From contig NZ_RXHU01000078.1 of assembly GCF_003955665.1 (NCBI RefSeq), forward strand, positions 1 to 64,000: a DNA stretch of 64,000 nt, written 5' to 3'. Positions 49,746 through 57,704 of the stretch are shown piece after piece. The stretch comes from Paenibacillus whitsoniae (GTDB lineage: Bacteria; Bacillota; Bacilli; Paenibacillales; NBRC-103111). Position numbers and translations under genes: made by a program. The first letter of the stretch is position 1. Each line of letters opens with the position of its first letter. The notes under the pieces are model-generated. The model saw only the letters and a list, made by a program, of their open reading frames with translations. It had not been told where the DNA came from and made no database searches.

Positions 49746-50369
49746 TTACATCACCCCCATCAGATAGACGACTGTGAAGACAAAAATCCACACGACGTCG
49801 AGGAAGTGCCAGTACAAGGAAATGACTTCCACTTTCCGCTTGGTAACCGCAGTAATGCCGCGGCGGCGCAATTGGAAGATTAACCCGATCATCCAGATCA
49901 AGCCGACGGAAACGTGAAGTCCGTGCGTACCGACTAAGACAAAGAACGAGGACAGGAACGCGCTGGTCGAGATCGTTGCACCCTCAAGATTAACCATCGT
50001 AATGAATTCGGACACCTCAAGGCCGATAAACGCCGCACCGAGGATAACCGTTACGATCAAACCGCCGATCAACTGCTTCATATTGCCTTTGTGCAGCCCC
50101 AGCACGGCGACACCGCTTGTGAAGGAGCTCGTCAAGAGGATGAAGGTCTCAGCGATGACACCGGGCATTTTAAACAATTCTTCAGGAGTAGGCCCGCCGT
50201 TCGTATTGCCATGCAGCACCATATAAGTTGCAAATAAAGATCCGAACAGGATGCAGTCTGTAATCAGGAAAATCCAAAAGCCGAACGTTTTGAGCGATTC
50301 GTGCTCGTGTTCATGATCATGTGCGTGATCATGCCCGTGATGTGCGTGATTTGCCGCTGCGTGCGCCAT
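49746..50369 (-). CDS. qoxC: Quinol oxidase subunit III
   Basis: A 207-residue heme-copper oxidase subunit III with five membrane helices from about residue 34. FGFWIFLITDCILFGSLFATY, GTHGLHVSVGLIWM and ISLYWHFLDVVWIFVF are conserved. The first 30 residues are unusual: a run of about ten histidines alternating with Ala, Asp and Glu (HAHHGHDHAHDHEHEHES). The start at 50369 overlaps the qoxB stop (TAATG), with GGAGAGGAG upstream. Confidence 0.94.
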   Translation of the reverse strand: MAHAAANHAHHGHDHAHDHEHEHESLKTFGFWIFLITDCILFGSLFATYMVLHGNTNGGPTPEELFKMPGVIAETFILLTSSFTSGVAVLGLHKGNMKQLIGGLIVTVILGAAFIGLEVSEFITMVNLEGATISTSAFLSSFFVLVGTHGLHVSVGLIWMIGLIFQLRRRGITAVTKRKVEVISLYWHFLDVVWIFVFTVVYLMGVM

Positions 50370-52336
50370 TAGACTTTCACTCCTCTCCAAGCAGCTTCTG
50401 TCTGCTTCACTTCGTCAGCTGGAATATAGTAGTCCGTATCATAGCTGAAGGAACGAGCCAGCATACAGATAGCGATGCCGATCATAGCTGGAATCGTCAG
50501 CCACATCCAATCCCAGACGAAACCAAAGCCCGCGAAGAACCAGAGCGCCGATTTAATAAACGGAATGGCGGAATTTTTCGGCATATGAATCGGTTCATAT
50601 TGTTTCGGTACAGGCGTTTTCGCCACTTTCCCCTGTTTTTGCTCCCACCATACGTCAATCGCGTCCGCTTTCGGCAGTACGGCGAAGTTGTAGATCGGTG
50701 CAGGCGAAGGAATTGACCATTCAAGTGTACGACCATCCCATGGATCGCCCGTGGTATCTGTCTCTCTGAACTTAATCGAGTGCGCAATTTGCCATACTTG
50801 GAACAGGAAGCCAATCCCCATCAGGAAACCGCCGATGGTCGACACCATGTTGAGTGGGCCCCAGCCCATATCCCAGCTATACACGTACGTACGGCGTGTC
50901 ATACCGTCGAGTCCAAGGAAGTATTGCGGCATAAAACAGACGTAGAAGCCGATATTCCAGAGCCAGAACGCCCATTTGCCGATTCTTTCGTTCAGCTTGA
51001 AGCCGAACATTTTTGGCCACCAGTAATACAGGCCTGCGAAGTAACCGAACGCAACACCGCCAATTAGCACTTGATGGAAGTGGGCGATCAGGAAGTAACT
51101 GTTATGGAACTGGAAGTCCGCCGGTGCAACCGAGAGCAGAACCCCCGTCATCCCGCCGACGACGAAACAAGGAATAAAGGCAATCGTCCACAACATCGGC
51201 GTCGTAAAGCGAATTTTCCCCCGATACATGGTGAAGAGCCAGTTAAATATTTTGACACCGGTCGGAATCGCAATGGCCATCGTCGTGATCGCAAAGAATG
51301 CGTTGACGTCTGCGCCCGAACCCATGGTGAAGAAGTGATGCGCCCATGTAAAGAAGGACAGAATCGAAATAATCAGCATCGCGAATACCATTGATTTGTA
51401 GCCGAACAGTTTTTTACGCGAGAAGGTCGCCACGACTTCGGAGAAAATCCCGAATGCCGGCAGGACGACGATATATACTTCGGGGTGCCCCCACATCCAA
51501 ATCAAGTTAATATACATCATTGGATTGCCGCCGCCGTCCAAGGTGAAGAAGTGTGCGCCGACGAACCGATCCAGGAAGAGCAGCGCAAGTGTTACCGTCA
51601 AAATCGGAAATGCGAAAATAATCGTGATACAGCTGGAAAGCACGGACCAGGTAAACATCGGCATTTGCATCAGCTTCATGCCCGGTGCGCGCATTTTCAG
51701 AATCGTAACGATAAAGTTAATACCCGTCGCCAAGCTGCCGATCCCTGAAATTTGAATGCCCCAGATGTAGAAGTTTTGTCCCAGACCAGGGCTGTGCGAC
51801 AGTTCCGAGAGCGGCGGATAGCTGAGCCAGCCCGCATCCGGCGAACCGCCGATGATGAATGATACGTTGAACAGCATCGCGCCCCAGAAGAACATCCAGA
51901 AGCTAAGCGAGTTCAGGAACGGATAAGCAACGTCGCGCGCGCCGATTTGCAGCGGTACAACGATGTTGAACAACCCGAACATAAGCGGCATCGCCATGAA
52001 CAAAATCATAATAACGCCATGCGTTGTGAAAATCTGATTATAGTGATCCGGCTGCAAAAAATTGTTATCCGGCATTGCCAGCTGCATCCGCATGAGCAGC
52101 GCGTCAACGCCGCCGCGGAACAGCATCAGAATCGAACAGATGATATACATAATGCCGATCCGCTTGTGGTCGACGCTGGTTAGCCATTCGCGCCAGAGCC
52201 AGCCCCATTTTTTAAAGAACGTTAGAACGAAAACGATGGCAACCATCGATAGTCCGATACTAACCTGTGCACCCAGAATGAGCGGGTCGCCCGTGACGAA
52301 AAACTCGGATGCGAATTGTTTGATATTATCGAACAT
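50369..52336 (-). CDS. qoxB: Quinol oxidase subunit I
   Basis: A 655-residue catalytic subunit with 14-15 membrane helices. The heme and copper ligands are seen in FTTHGVIMILFMAMP (low-spin heme His), WMWGHPEVYIVVLPAFGIFSE (CuB His and the Tyr crosslink), THAHHFF-type TWAHHFFTMG (CuB His pair) and YFLIAHFHQVLIGG (both heme histidines). It reduces oxygen to water using quinol and pumps protons. It follows qoxA by 34 bases. Confidence 0.96.
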   Translation of the reverse strand: MFDNIKQFASEFFVTGDPLILGAQVSIGLSMVAIVFVLTFFKKWGWLWREWLTSVDHKRIGIMYIICSILMLFRGGVDALLMRMQLAMPDNNFLQPDHYNQIFTTHGVIMILFMAMPLMFGLFNIVVPLQIGARDVAYPFLNSLSFWMFFWGAMLFNVSFIIGGSPDAGWLSYPPLSELSHSPGLGQNFYIWGIQISGIGSLATGINFIVTILKMRAPGMKLMQMPMFTWSVLSSCITIIFAFPILTVTLALLFLDRFVGAHFFTLDGGGNPMMYINLIWMWGHPEVYIVVLPAFGIFSEVVATFSRKKLFGYKSMVFAMLIISILSFFTWAHHFFTMGSGADVNAFFAITTMAIAIPTGVKIFNWLFTMYRGKIRFTTPMLWTIAFIPCFVVGGMTGVLLSVAPADFQFHNSYFLIAHFHQVLIGGVAFGYFAGLYYWWPKMFGFKLNERIGKWAFWLWNIGFYVCFMPQYFLGLDGMTRRTYVYSWDMGWGPLNMVSTIGGFLMGIGFLFQVWQIAHSIKFRETDTTGDPWDGRTLEWSIPSPAPIYNFAVLPKADAIDVWWEQKQGKVAKTPVPKQYEPIHMPKNSAIPFIKSALWFFAGFGFVWDWMWLTIPAMIGIAICMLARSFSYDTDYYIPADEVKQTEAAWRGVKV

Positions 52337-52370
52337 GAGCAGAACTTCCTTTCATGAAACGTTGATCAAA

Positions 52371-53363
52371 TCATTTGGCCATATTCATATGGCTGTGATC
52401 CATTTGGCTCATTTGGCTATGATCGGCAGTCGCCTTTGGTTCAGTCGCGGCAGACTTCACGCTTCCCGCATCCGATGTTCCATGACCGCTGTGACCGCCG
52501 TGCCCCATGTCGCCTTTCATATACTTCGTGACCGTTTGCTCAAACAGCCCGTCCGGTACGGAAGAATAGTAGCGTACGCCCGATTTCCCCGGTGCCGCCA
52601 ACTCCGCATACGTCTCTTGCGTCAACTTCCCAGGCACTTTTTTCGTTTTCTCAACGAAAGCGTCAAAATCCTGCTGCGACGTCGCATTGACATCGAACGT
52701 CATATCTGCAAAATGCTCGCCGCTAAAATTCGCCCCGGTTCCAAAATAGTGGCCGATTTCATCCGCTTGCAGATACAAGGTCATTGCCATGCCCGACATC
52801 GTGTAAATTTGACCGCCCAGTTGAGGAATCCAGAAGGAGTTCATCGGCGCATCGGACGTCAACTCAAATTTGATCGGCGTATCTTCCGGTATCTGCAAGT
52901 AGTTCACCGTCGCGATTCCTTGTTCCGGATATACGAACAGCCATTTCCAGTCGAGCGACGTGACTTGAACCGTAATCGGCTTTTTCGTTGAAGTCTCTAG
53001 CGCTTTGGACGGCTCCAGCTTGTACGTATACTTAACCGTGATAACAGCCAACGTCACGATAATCACGATCGGAATCGCCCACCAGACGATCTCCATCGTC
53101 GTATTATGCGACCACTCCGGTTTATAGCTGGCTTTATTGCCTTTCCGATCGCGATAGCGCCATACAATCCATGCCGTCAAAGCCAGCACCGGCACCAGAA
53201 TAACTAAACATAAGATACTGGAGATGTAAATCAAATCTCTTTGATGCTCAGCCACAGGCCCCTTCGGGTCAAGCACCATGGCATTGGAACATCCTGACAG
53301 CACGACGATGATGGCAACCATCATGAAGAGCATCAGCGCTCGAACAAGCTTCCTCTTCTTCAT
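52371..53363 (-). CDS. qoxA: Quinol oxidase subunit II, lipoprotein
   Basis: A 330-residue subunit. The signal peptide ends in the lipobox LSGC (Cys25), then two membrane helices anchor a cupredoxin domain. The CuA motif CxExC of cytochrome c oxidases is absent; GTGANFSGEHFADM stands there, so the donor is quinol, not cytochrome c. The last 45 residues are a Met/His-rich tail (GDMGHGGHSGHG, then DHSQMSQMDHSHMNM) not usual for QoxA. GGGAGG lies seven bases before the ATG at 53363. Confidence 0.95.
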   Translation of the reverse strand: MKKRKLVRALMLFMMVAIIVVLSGCSNAMVLDPKGPVAEHQRDLIYISSILCLVILVPVLALTAWIVWRYRDRKGNKASYKPEWSHNTTMEIVWWAIPIVIIVTLAVITVKYTYKLEPSKALETSTKKPITVQVTSLDWKWLFVYPEQGIATVNYLQIPEDTPIKFELTSDAPMNSFWIPQLGGQIYTMSGMAMTLYLQADEIGHYFGTGANFSGEHFADMTFDVNATSQQDFDAFVEKTKKVPGKLTQETYAELAAPGKSGVRYYSSVPDGLFEQTVTKYMKGDMGHGGHSGHGTSDAGSVKSAATEPKATADHSQMSQMDHSHMNMAK

Positions 53364-53470
53364 TTCACTACCTCCCAATCAACAAATCCAACCTACTACC
53401 AACATAACCATCTTCCATACAAAAGTACACACGTTACCCTCTGACTTAACAAATACGTCAAAGGTTCGAC

Positions 53471-53485
53471 GTTTTACTGTAAAAC
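53471..53485. promoter_or_regulatory. Palindrome upstream of qoxA
   Basis: GTTTTAC T GTAAAAC, a perfect 15-base palindrome about 110 bases before the qoxA start. No binding protein can be named. Confidence 0.45.
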
Positions 53486-53531
53486 AAATGTCACAGAACG
53501 TTTGTTGACTATGTAGGAAAAATATGAAAAG

Positions 53532-53565
53532 CAAAAAGCCTTTCAAGTTAATGGCTTGAAAGGCT
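53532..53565 (-). terminator. Terminator of the small membrane protein gene
   Basis: Perfect 11-base arms AGCCTTTCAAG/CTTGAAAGGCT followed by T5 on the minus strand; it isolates the qox operon from the gene upstream. Confidence 0.85.
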
Positions 53566-53593
53566 ACATTAGTATTCATCCTGAAGCTTTCGA

Positions 53594-53863
53594 TCATTCA
53601 CTTTTTGCCATATTTCTCGAGTGCACCAAGTGAATGGCTGTGCGGATCACGTAGACATGCACGCTGCCCACCATAAAGCCAACGCCGATCATCAAGGTAT
53701 AGTTCTTATCACTGAATTGCTCTATGCTAATCAAACTGAGAACTAAACCAATCGCCAGCAGCGACCACGCTGCAATCGTCATCCACTTCACAAGTGGAGA
53801 AACATCGCGCTGCTCTGCACGCTCCATCGGTTCCACAGACATAGTTCTATTTGACATTACCAT
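53594..53863 (-). CDS. Two-helix membrane protein, 89 residues
   Basis: Residues about 24-46 and 57-78 are membrane helices (VKWMTIAAWSLLAIGLVLSLI and YTLMIGVGFMVGSVHVYVI), with a polar, charged N-terminus. AGGAG precedes the ATG at 53863; an ATG two codons on is equally possible. A likely promoter (TGAACA, 17 bases, TATAAT) lies just upstream, and a terminator follows, so it is a single-gene unit. No family recognised; proximity to the quinol oxidase may be chance. Confidence 0.7.
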   Translation of the reverse strand: MVMSNRTMSVEPMERAEQRDVSPLVKWMTIAAWSLLAIGLVLSLISIEQFSDKNYTLMIGVGFMVGSVHVYVIRTAIHLVHSRNMAKSE

Positions 53864-54011
53864 CACCGCTCCTGACTTCATTGAAAGTGCTTTCCTTGTT
53901 TTTATTATAACACAAAACTTTCGGTTTGTTCATATAATTTTCACATGATGCTCGATATTTGGACAAATTTTCGTCTGGATTTGGCTGAAATTGTTATCAA
54001 CAAAATAAGTA

Positions 54012-54040
54012 TTGACATTTTGATAAAAAAATGATATAAT
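54012..54040 (+). promoter_or_regulatory. Perfect consensus sigma-A promoter
   Basis: TTGACA (54012-54017), 17 bases, TATAAT (54035-54040). It should drive the MBL-fold gene with a leader of about 75 bases. Confidence 0.85.
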
Positions 54041-54123
54041 TTATAATTTATTTGACTAAATCGACCAAAGTGGGTAGAATCGGTGTTGTGCTCTTTCTAT
54101 CATCTCACATTGGAGGTTTTGTC

Positions 54124-54879
54124 ATGCAAGTTTCCGATGGGCTTTACTGCCTTCCCCTATCCGTTCCCGCACTAGGACAAATCAATGTCATTCATCCCGC
54201 TGTTGTTGTCCATCAGGGACAAGCGACGCTCGTTGACACCGGATACCCCGGCAACGTCCCGCTCATCCAGCAAGCGCTGGAACAGCAAGGGCTTACTTTG
54301 AACGATGTGACCGCGATTATCCTGACGCATCAGGACATCGATCATATCGGCAGCCTGCCCGCTCTGCTTGAGGCGATCCCGCACCCGGTCGCGGTGCTTG
54401 CCACAGAAGGCGAAAAGCCTTATATCCAAGGGGAGAAAAGGCTGATCAAAGTGACGCCCGAGTCCGTCGAACGTGCGATGGCGAATCTCCCTGCCTCCGT
54501 CACGGAGGAGCAGCGACAAGCGTTCCGCAACCGGCTGGAGAATCCGCCGAAGGCGCCGGTTACCGCATTGCTGGAAGACGGTCAAGTGATTGGCGCACTG
54601 ACTGTCATTCTGACGCCGGGCCATACACCCGGGCATATGTCGCTTTACCACGCTGCGAGCAAAACGCTGCTTGCCGCAGACGCCATGGTTGTCGCCGAGA
54701 ATCAGCTGCAAGGCCCGATTCCCGCCTATTGCTACGACTACCCCTTGGCGCGTCAATCCTTGAACAAGTTCACAGGGTTGGATGTGAACAAGGTCATTTG
54801 CTATCACGGCGGCGAGTTCGCCGATAACGTCAACCAGCGGATCGCAGAGTTGGCGGCTGAAGCCGGTAATCACGCTTGA
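54124..54879 (+). CDS. MBL-fold metallo-hydrolase
   Basis: A 251-residue protein. The metal motif is THQDIDHIGSL, that is HxDxDH in place of the usual HxHxDH; the other ligands are in LTPGHTPGHMSLY (His), LLAADAM (Asp) and CYHGGE (His). Members of this group are hydrolases or lactonases of varied function (YflN-like). TGGAGG lies seven bases before the ATG at 54124. It is driven by a consensus promoter and closed by a terminator. Confidence 0.88.
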   Translation: MQVSDGLYCLPLSVPALGQINVIHPAVVVHQGQATLVDTGYPGNVPLIQQALEQQGLTLNDVTAIILTHQDIDHIGSLPALLEAIPHPVAVLATEGEKPYIQGEKRLIKVTPESVERAMANLPASVTEEQRQAFRNRLENPPKAPVTALLEDGQVIGALTVILTPGHTPGHMSLYHAASKTLLAADAMVVAENQLQGPIPAYCYDYPLARQSLNKFTGLDVNKVICYHGGEFADNVNQRIAELAAEAGNHA

Positions 54880-54926
54880 CGGTTACAGCCAAAATATCGC
54901 AACGATGTGCTGAATGACTATTCATG

Positions 54927-54971
54927 AAAAAAGCAGGCCATCCTCGCATCTCGAGGTCAGCCTGCTTTTAT
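54927..54971 (+). terminator. Bidirectional terminator
   Basis: GCAGGC/GCCTGC with an inner CTCG/CGAG pairing, A run before and TTTTATT after; serves the convergent MBL and DUF4870 genes. Confidence 0.8.
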
Positions 54972-55001
54972 TATGTATACAAATTCTATGGTGTGGTGGG
55001 A

Positions 55002-55310
55002 CTACTTGAGTAGCGTATACGCGCCAATAATCGGGAGCGGCTTCACTTGGCCTTGCGCCGCGGCGACGATCCCTAGAATCGCCAATACCAACAAAGCAAG
55101 ATTCACGAGCGGCAGCAAAATCCAACCGATTAAAGGAATGATGCCTAGTACAACGTTGACGATAACTACGCACAAGAATAAAGTCAGCCCCTGGTTGGCG
55201 TGATACATCGCAAACTTAGAGTCTTTCGCTGCGATGAGCGGGATGAAAAATAAAATGTACGCCAATATGGCCATCCCCTTATTACTCTCAATATCCGTCG
55301 TATCATACAT
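55002..55310 (-). CDS. DUF4870 family membrane protein
   Basis: A 102-residue protein with three or four membrane helices. NKGMAILAYILFFIPLIAAKDSKF and MYHANQGLTLFL are characteristic of DUF4870 (Tic20-like) proteins, where the HANQGL segment is conserved. Function is unknown. The start is marked by GAAAGTG-type purines only, so the ribosome binding site is weak, but the N-terminus fits the family. Confidence 0.85.
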   Translation of the reverse strand: MYDTTDIESNKGMAILAYILFFIPLIAAKDSKFAMYHANQGLTLFLCVVIVNVVLGIIPLIGWILLPLVNLALLVLAILGIVAAAQGQVKPLPIIGAYTLLK

Positions 55311-55406
55311 TGGAAAGCACCACTCTTTCTCAAAGTTTTCACTTCCAATTATATTCGTAATCGGACGTGTATACGAGAGATTTTTTCAAGAATTAACGAA
55401 AAAATT

Positions 55407-56105
55407 TCAACCCCCGCGTCCGATCGCATCGAGCCGCTCTCGCACCTGCCTCACCAGCGCCCGATCCACGCCGCCATCGATGCGTCTGCCCGCCCGGACG
55501 CCTGTGCCGAAATGCACACACGATACGCCGGTGACCTGGGCGAAAGCCTGCACGTTCTCCGGCGTCAAACCGCCGCCGGCAAGCAGGCGCAGCGTGCCGC
55601 CGCGGGTGAGCGGAAGCAGCCGCTGGAACTGCGCTACGGCATCCGGCGCGCGCTCGGCGCCGCCTGATGTCAAGACCGAGCGGATCTGCGGATACCGCTG
55701 AAGATCAGCCAGCGCCGTCTCCTGATTCGCCAACGCATCGAATGCCCGGTGAAACGTCACGGGCAGCCTAGAGACCGCAAGCAGCTGATCCAGCGCGGCT
55801 TCATCAATCTTTTTATCCGCGGTAATGGCCCCCAGTACGAAAGCTGAAGCCCCCGCTGCTTCCAAAGCTTTCATCGATTCCGTCATGTGCGCGAGATCCT
55901 CCCGGGACACCTCGAACGTTCGGCTGTGCGGTCGAATCATCACATGAACGGGAAGCGTGACCGTCCGCACGATCTGCGCCACAAGCGCAATGTCCGGCGT
56001 CAGTCCACCTTGCGCAAAGGCCGAGATCAATTCCAGCCGATCCGCCCCTCCCTTTTCCGCCTCTACCGCGTCCCGTACACTCGTCGCGATCACTTCCAGC
56101 AGCAT
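55407..56105 (-). CDS. cutC: CutC family protein
   Basis: A 232-residue TIM-barrel protein. LEVIATSVRDAVEAEKGGADRLELISAFAQGGLTPD is the family signature; VHVMIRPHSRTFEVS, FHRAFDAL and LTSGGAERAPDAV follow. CutC was named for copper tolerance, but its biochemical role is unproven. The ATG at 56105 fits the family; an extension of nine residues is possible. GC content is higher than in its neighbours. Confidence 0.92.
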   Translation of the reverse strand: MLLEVIATSVRDAVEAEKGGADRLELISAFAQGGLTPDIALVAQIVRTVTLPVHVMIRPHSRTFEVSREDLAHMTESMKALEAAGASAFVLGAITADKKIDEAALDQLLAVSRLPVTFHRAFDALANQETALADLQRYPQIRSVLTSGGAERAPDAVAQFQRLLPLTRGGTLRLLAGGGLTPENVQAFAQVTGVSCVHFGTGVRAGRRIDGGVDRALVRQVRERLDAIGRGG

Positions 56106-56163
56106 AAGCAAAGTCACCTGCCTCTCCCTCATGTTATACAGGTTACCACAGTTCGCCGGGCAA

Positions 56164-56194
56164 AAGAAAAACTCCTTCCAAATAGAAGGAGTTT
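56164..56194 (-). terminator. Terminator of the small cysteine-containing gene
   Basis: Perfect AAACTCCTTC/GAAGGAGTTT arms with a six-base loop and TTTTTCTTTT on the minus strand, 40 bases after the stop at 56234. Confidence 0.75.
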
Positions 56195-56233
56195 CCGACC
56201 GACAGCAACCATCGCAGCCTACGTTGTACGCTT

Positions 56234-56386
56234 TTAGATATTGGAAGCTTTCTGCGATTGTTGCGGGACTTCCACAAGTTCCAAATTAGAGAACGAGCGG
56301 CTAAGTTTCGACATTTTCTCCGTGGCGGCAAGTTGAGGAAGCGGCGGACAGATCGCCTTTCCTTTGTAGCAAATGACAAACAACAA
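56234..56386 (-). CDS. Micro-protein, 50 residues, TTG start
   Basis: Minus-strand frame from TTG 56386 (GAAGGTGAT four bases upstream) to TAA 56234-56236; a GTG at 56395 in frame is an alternative. The product opens with a hydrophobic stretch, LLFVICYKGKAICPPLPQL, with two cysteines seven apart, then a polar tail. A terminator follows directly, which supports a real transcript. No family recognised. Confidence 0.5.
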   Translation of the reverse strand: MLFVICYKGKAICPPLPQLAATEKMSKLSRSFSNLELVEVPQQSQKASNI

Positions 56387-56490
56387 TTCGATCACCTTCT
56401 CTTCTAAAATAGATACAACATATACGGGTCGTTGCCGGGCGTTATGTCCTAAGACTTATCCCTTCTGCATATGTGATATTACACCAATTC

Positions 56491-56528
56491 GAAAAGGCCC
56501 ACTCGTTTGAGGGGGCCCCTTTTCAAAT
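56491..56528 (-). terminator. Hairpin after the deoxynucleoside kinase gene
   Basis: GAAAAGG-CCC pairs with GGG-CCCCTTTTC; 12 bases past the stop. The T run is inside the stem, so the call is moderate. Confidence 0.5.
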
Positions 56529-56539
56529 TTCGACATTTT

Positions 56540-57196
56540 TTATGCAATCGCTAAATCCGCTAATTTCGCCTTCACTTGCTCCACCAGGAAAGCCGCATCC
56601 GCTTCGCGATTTACGACATCGATCACATCCATGTCCACAATCAGCACCTCGGACGCATGGTAATGATTCATCACCCATTCATCGTAGCCGGACCACAGCA
56701 ATCGATAATATTCGACAAGCGAGGCATCCTGCTCGAAGCTCCGCCCGCGCAGCCCGATCCGGTGTATCACCGTCTCGAACGAAGCTTTCAAATAGACCAT
56801 CAAATCCGGTGCCTTCTTCGGCAGTTCGGCGAGTTCTTCCATCATATTATCGGCCAGGCCTTCGTATACGTCAAACTCCAACTGTGAAATTCGGCCCAGC
56901 TCGCGGTTCACTTTAGCAAAATACCAGTCTTCATAGATGCTTCGATCGAGCACATTGCGATTATGAACCAGCGCTTGCTTGATCGCCTTAAATCGCGTAT
57001 TCAAAAAGTGCAGCTGCAGCAAGAAAGGGTATCGCTTCGTCTCAATTTCCTCCGGTGAAGCTGTATAAAACAAAGGTAAAATCGGATTATCGTCCACGCT
57101 CTCATAAAATACTTCCGAATGCAGTGCCTGTCCAAGCAACGTGGAAACCGACGTTTTCCCCAGGCCAATCATTCCCCCAACCACAATCACTGCCAT
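56540..57196 (-). CDS. Deoxynucleoside kinase (dGK/dAK family)
   Basis: A 218-residue P-loop kinase that phosphorylates deoxynucleosides for salvage. Walker A is GGMIGLGKTS (7-16); the catalytic ESVDDNP, the DRSIYEDWYFA motif and the lid RIGLRGRSFEQ are present. Bacillales usually have two paralogues (dgk, dck); this one stands alone here, so the base preference is left open. The start follows AGAAAGGGG. Confidence 0.92.
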   Translation of the reverse strand: MAVIVVGGMIGLGKTSVSTLLGQALHSEVFYESVDDNPILPLFYTASPEEIETKRYPFLLQLHFLNTRFKAIKQALVHNRNVLDRSIYEDWYFAKVNRELGRISQLEFDVYEGLADNMMEELAELPKKAPDLMVYLKASFETVIHRIGLRGRSFEQDASLVEYYRLLWSGYDEWVMNHYHASEVLIVDMDVIDVVNREADAAFLVEQVKAKLADLAIA

Positions 57197-57416
57197 TGAA
57201 CCCCTTTCTCCTTCTGCCCATCTTTAATTAACCAAATGTCAAATCAGCAAAGCTTACCTATTATACTAGGATTTCGTATCCGTGGGAACCTTTATTTTTA
57301 CGGGCCAGAAAATGAAAATCCACAAAAAAAATATTTGTTTTTCGTGACGACTGCCTTCGATACGCTGTCTATAATAATGAAGATGAACCATTCTAACAAC
57401 GACAGAGGTGTAATGC

Positions 57417-57644
57417 ATGATTTACGGAACCAAACTGCTCGATCATGATTCCGAATTGTTTGCCGCAGCATTAAGCAAGACTCCCGTTCTCGTATGGTCG
57501 ATGGATCCATTGGGCGTATATTATCAAGTCAACGTTGGAACGATTTTGAAGTATACGCCGGATGAAGTACAGATTTTGCATGAGAACAACGGGCTCACCA
57601 CTTGGTATTCCAGAGAAACGTCGGAATTCAGCATCCGTTTCTAG
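57417..57644 (+). CDS. Unknown protein, 75 residues
   Basis: ATG 57417 preceded by GAGGTGTAATGC. A TATAAT at 57370-57375 may be its -10. The product has alternating hydrophobic strands (TPVLVWSMDPLGVYYQVNVGTIL), no signal and no cysteine. It is convergent with the PAS kinase gene across a stem that can act as terminator. No family recognised. Confidence 0.6.
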   Translation: MIYGTKLLDHDSELFAAALSKTPVLVWSMDPLGVYYQVNVGTILKYTPDEVQILHENNGLTTWYSRETSEFSIRF

Positions 57645-57651
57645 CCGCAAT

Positions 57652-57690
57652 AAAACCGCCGTGCCGGAACTCTCCCATCGGCGGTTTATG
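57652..57690 (+). terminator. Hairpin between convergent genes
   Basis: AAACCGCCG/CGGCGGTTT, eight bases after the stop of the 75-residue gene. Confidence 0.55.
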
Positions 57691-57704
57691 AAAGTCTCCC
57701 TTAT

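Noticed and set aside
53493..53506. GAACGTTTGTTG near the qoxA promoter as a third LexA box
   Set aside because: One core mismatch, poor placement, and no biological reason for SOS control of the quinol oxidase.
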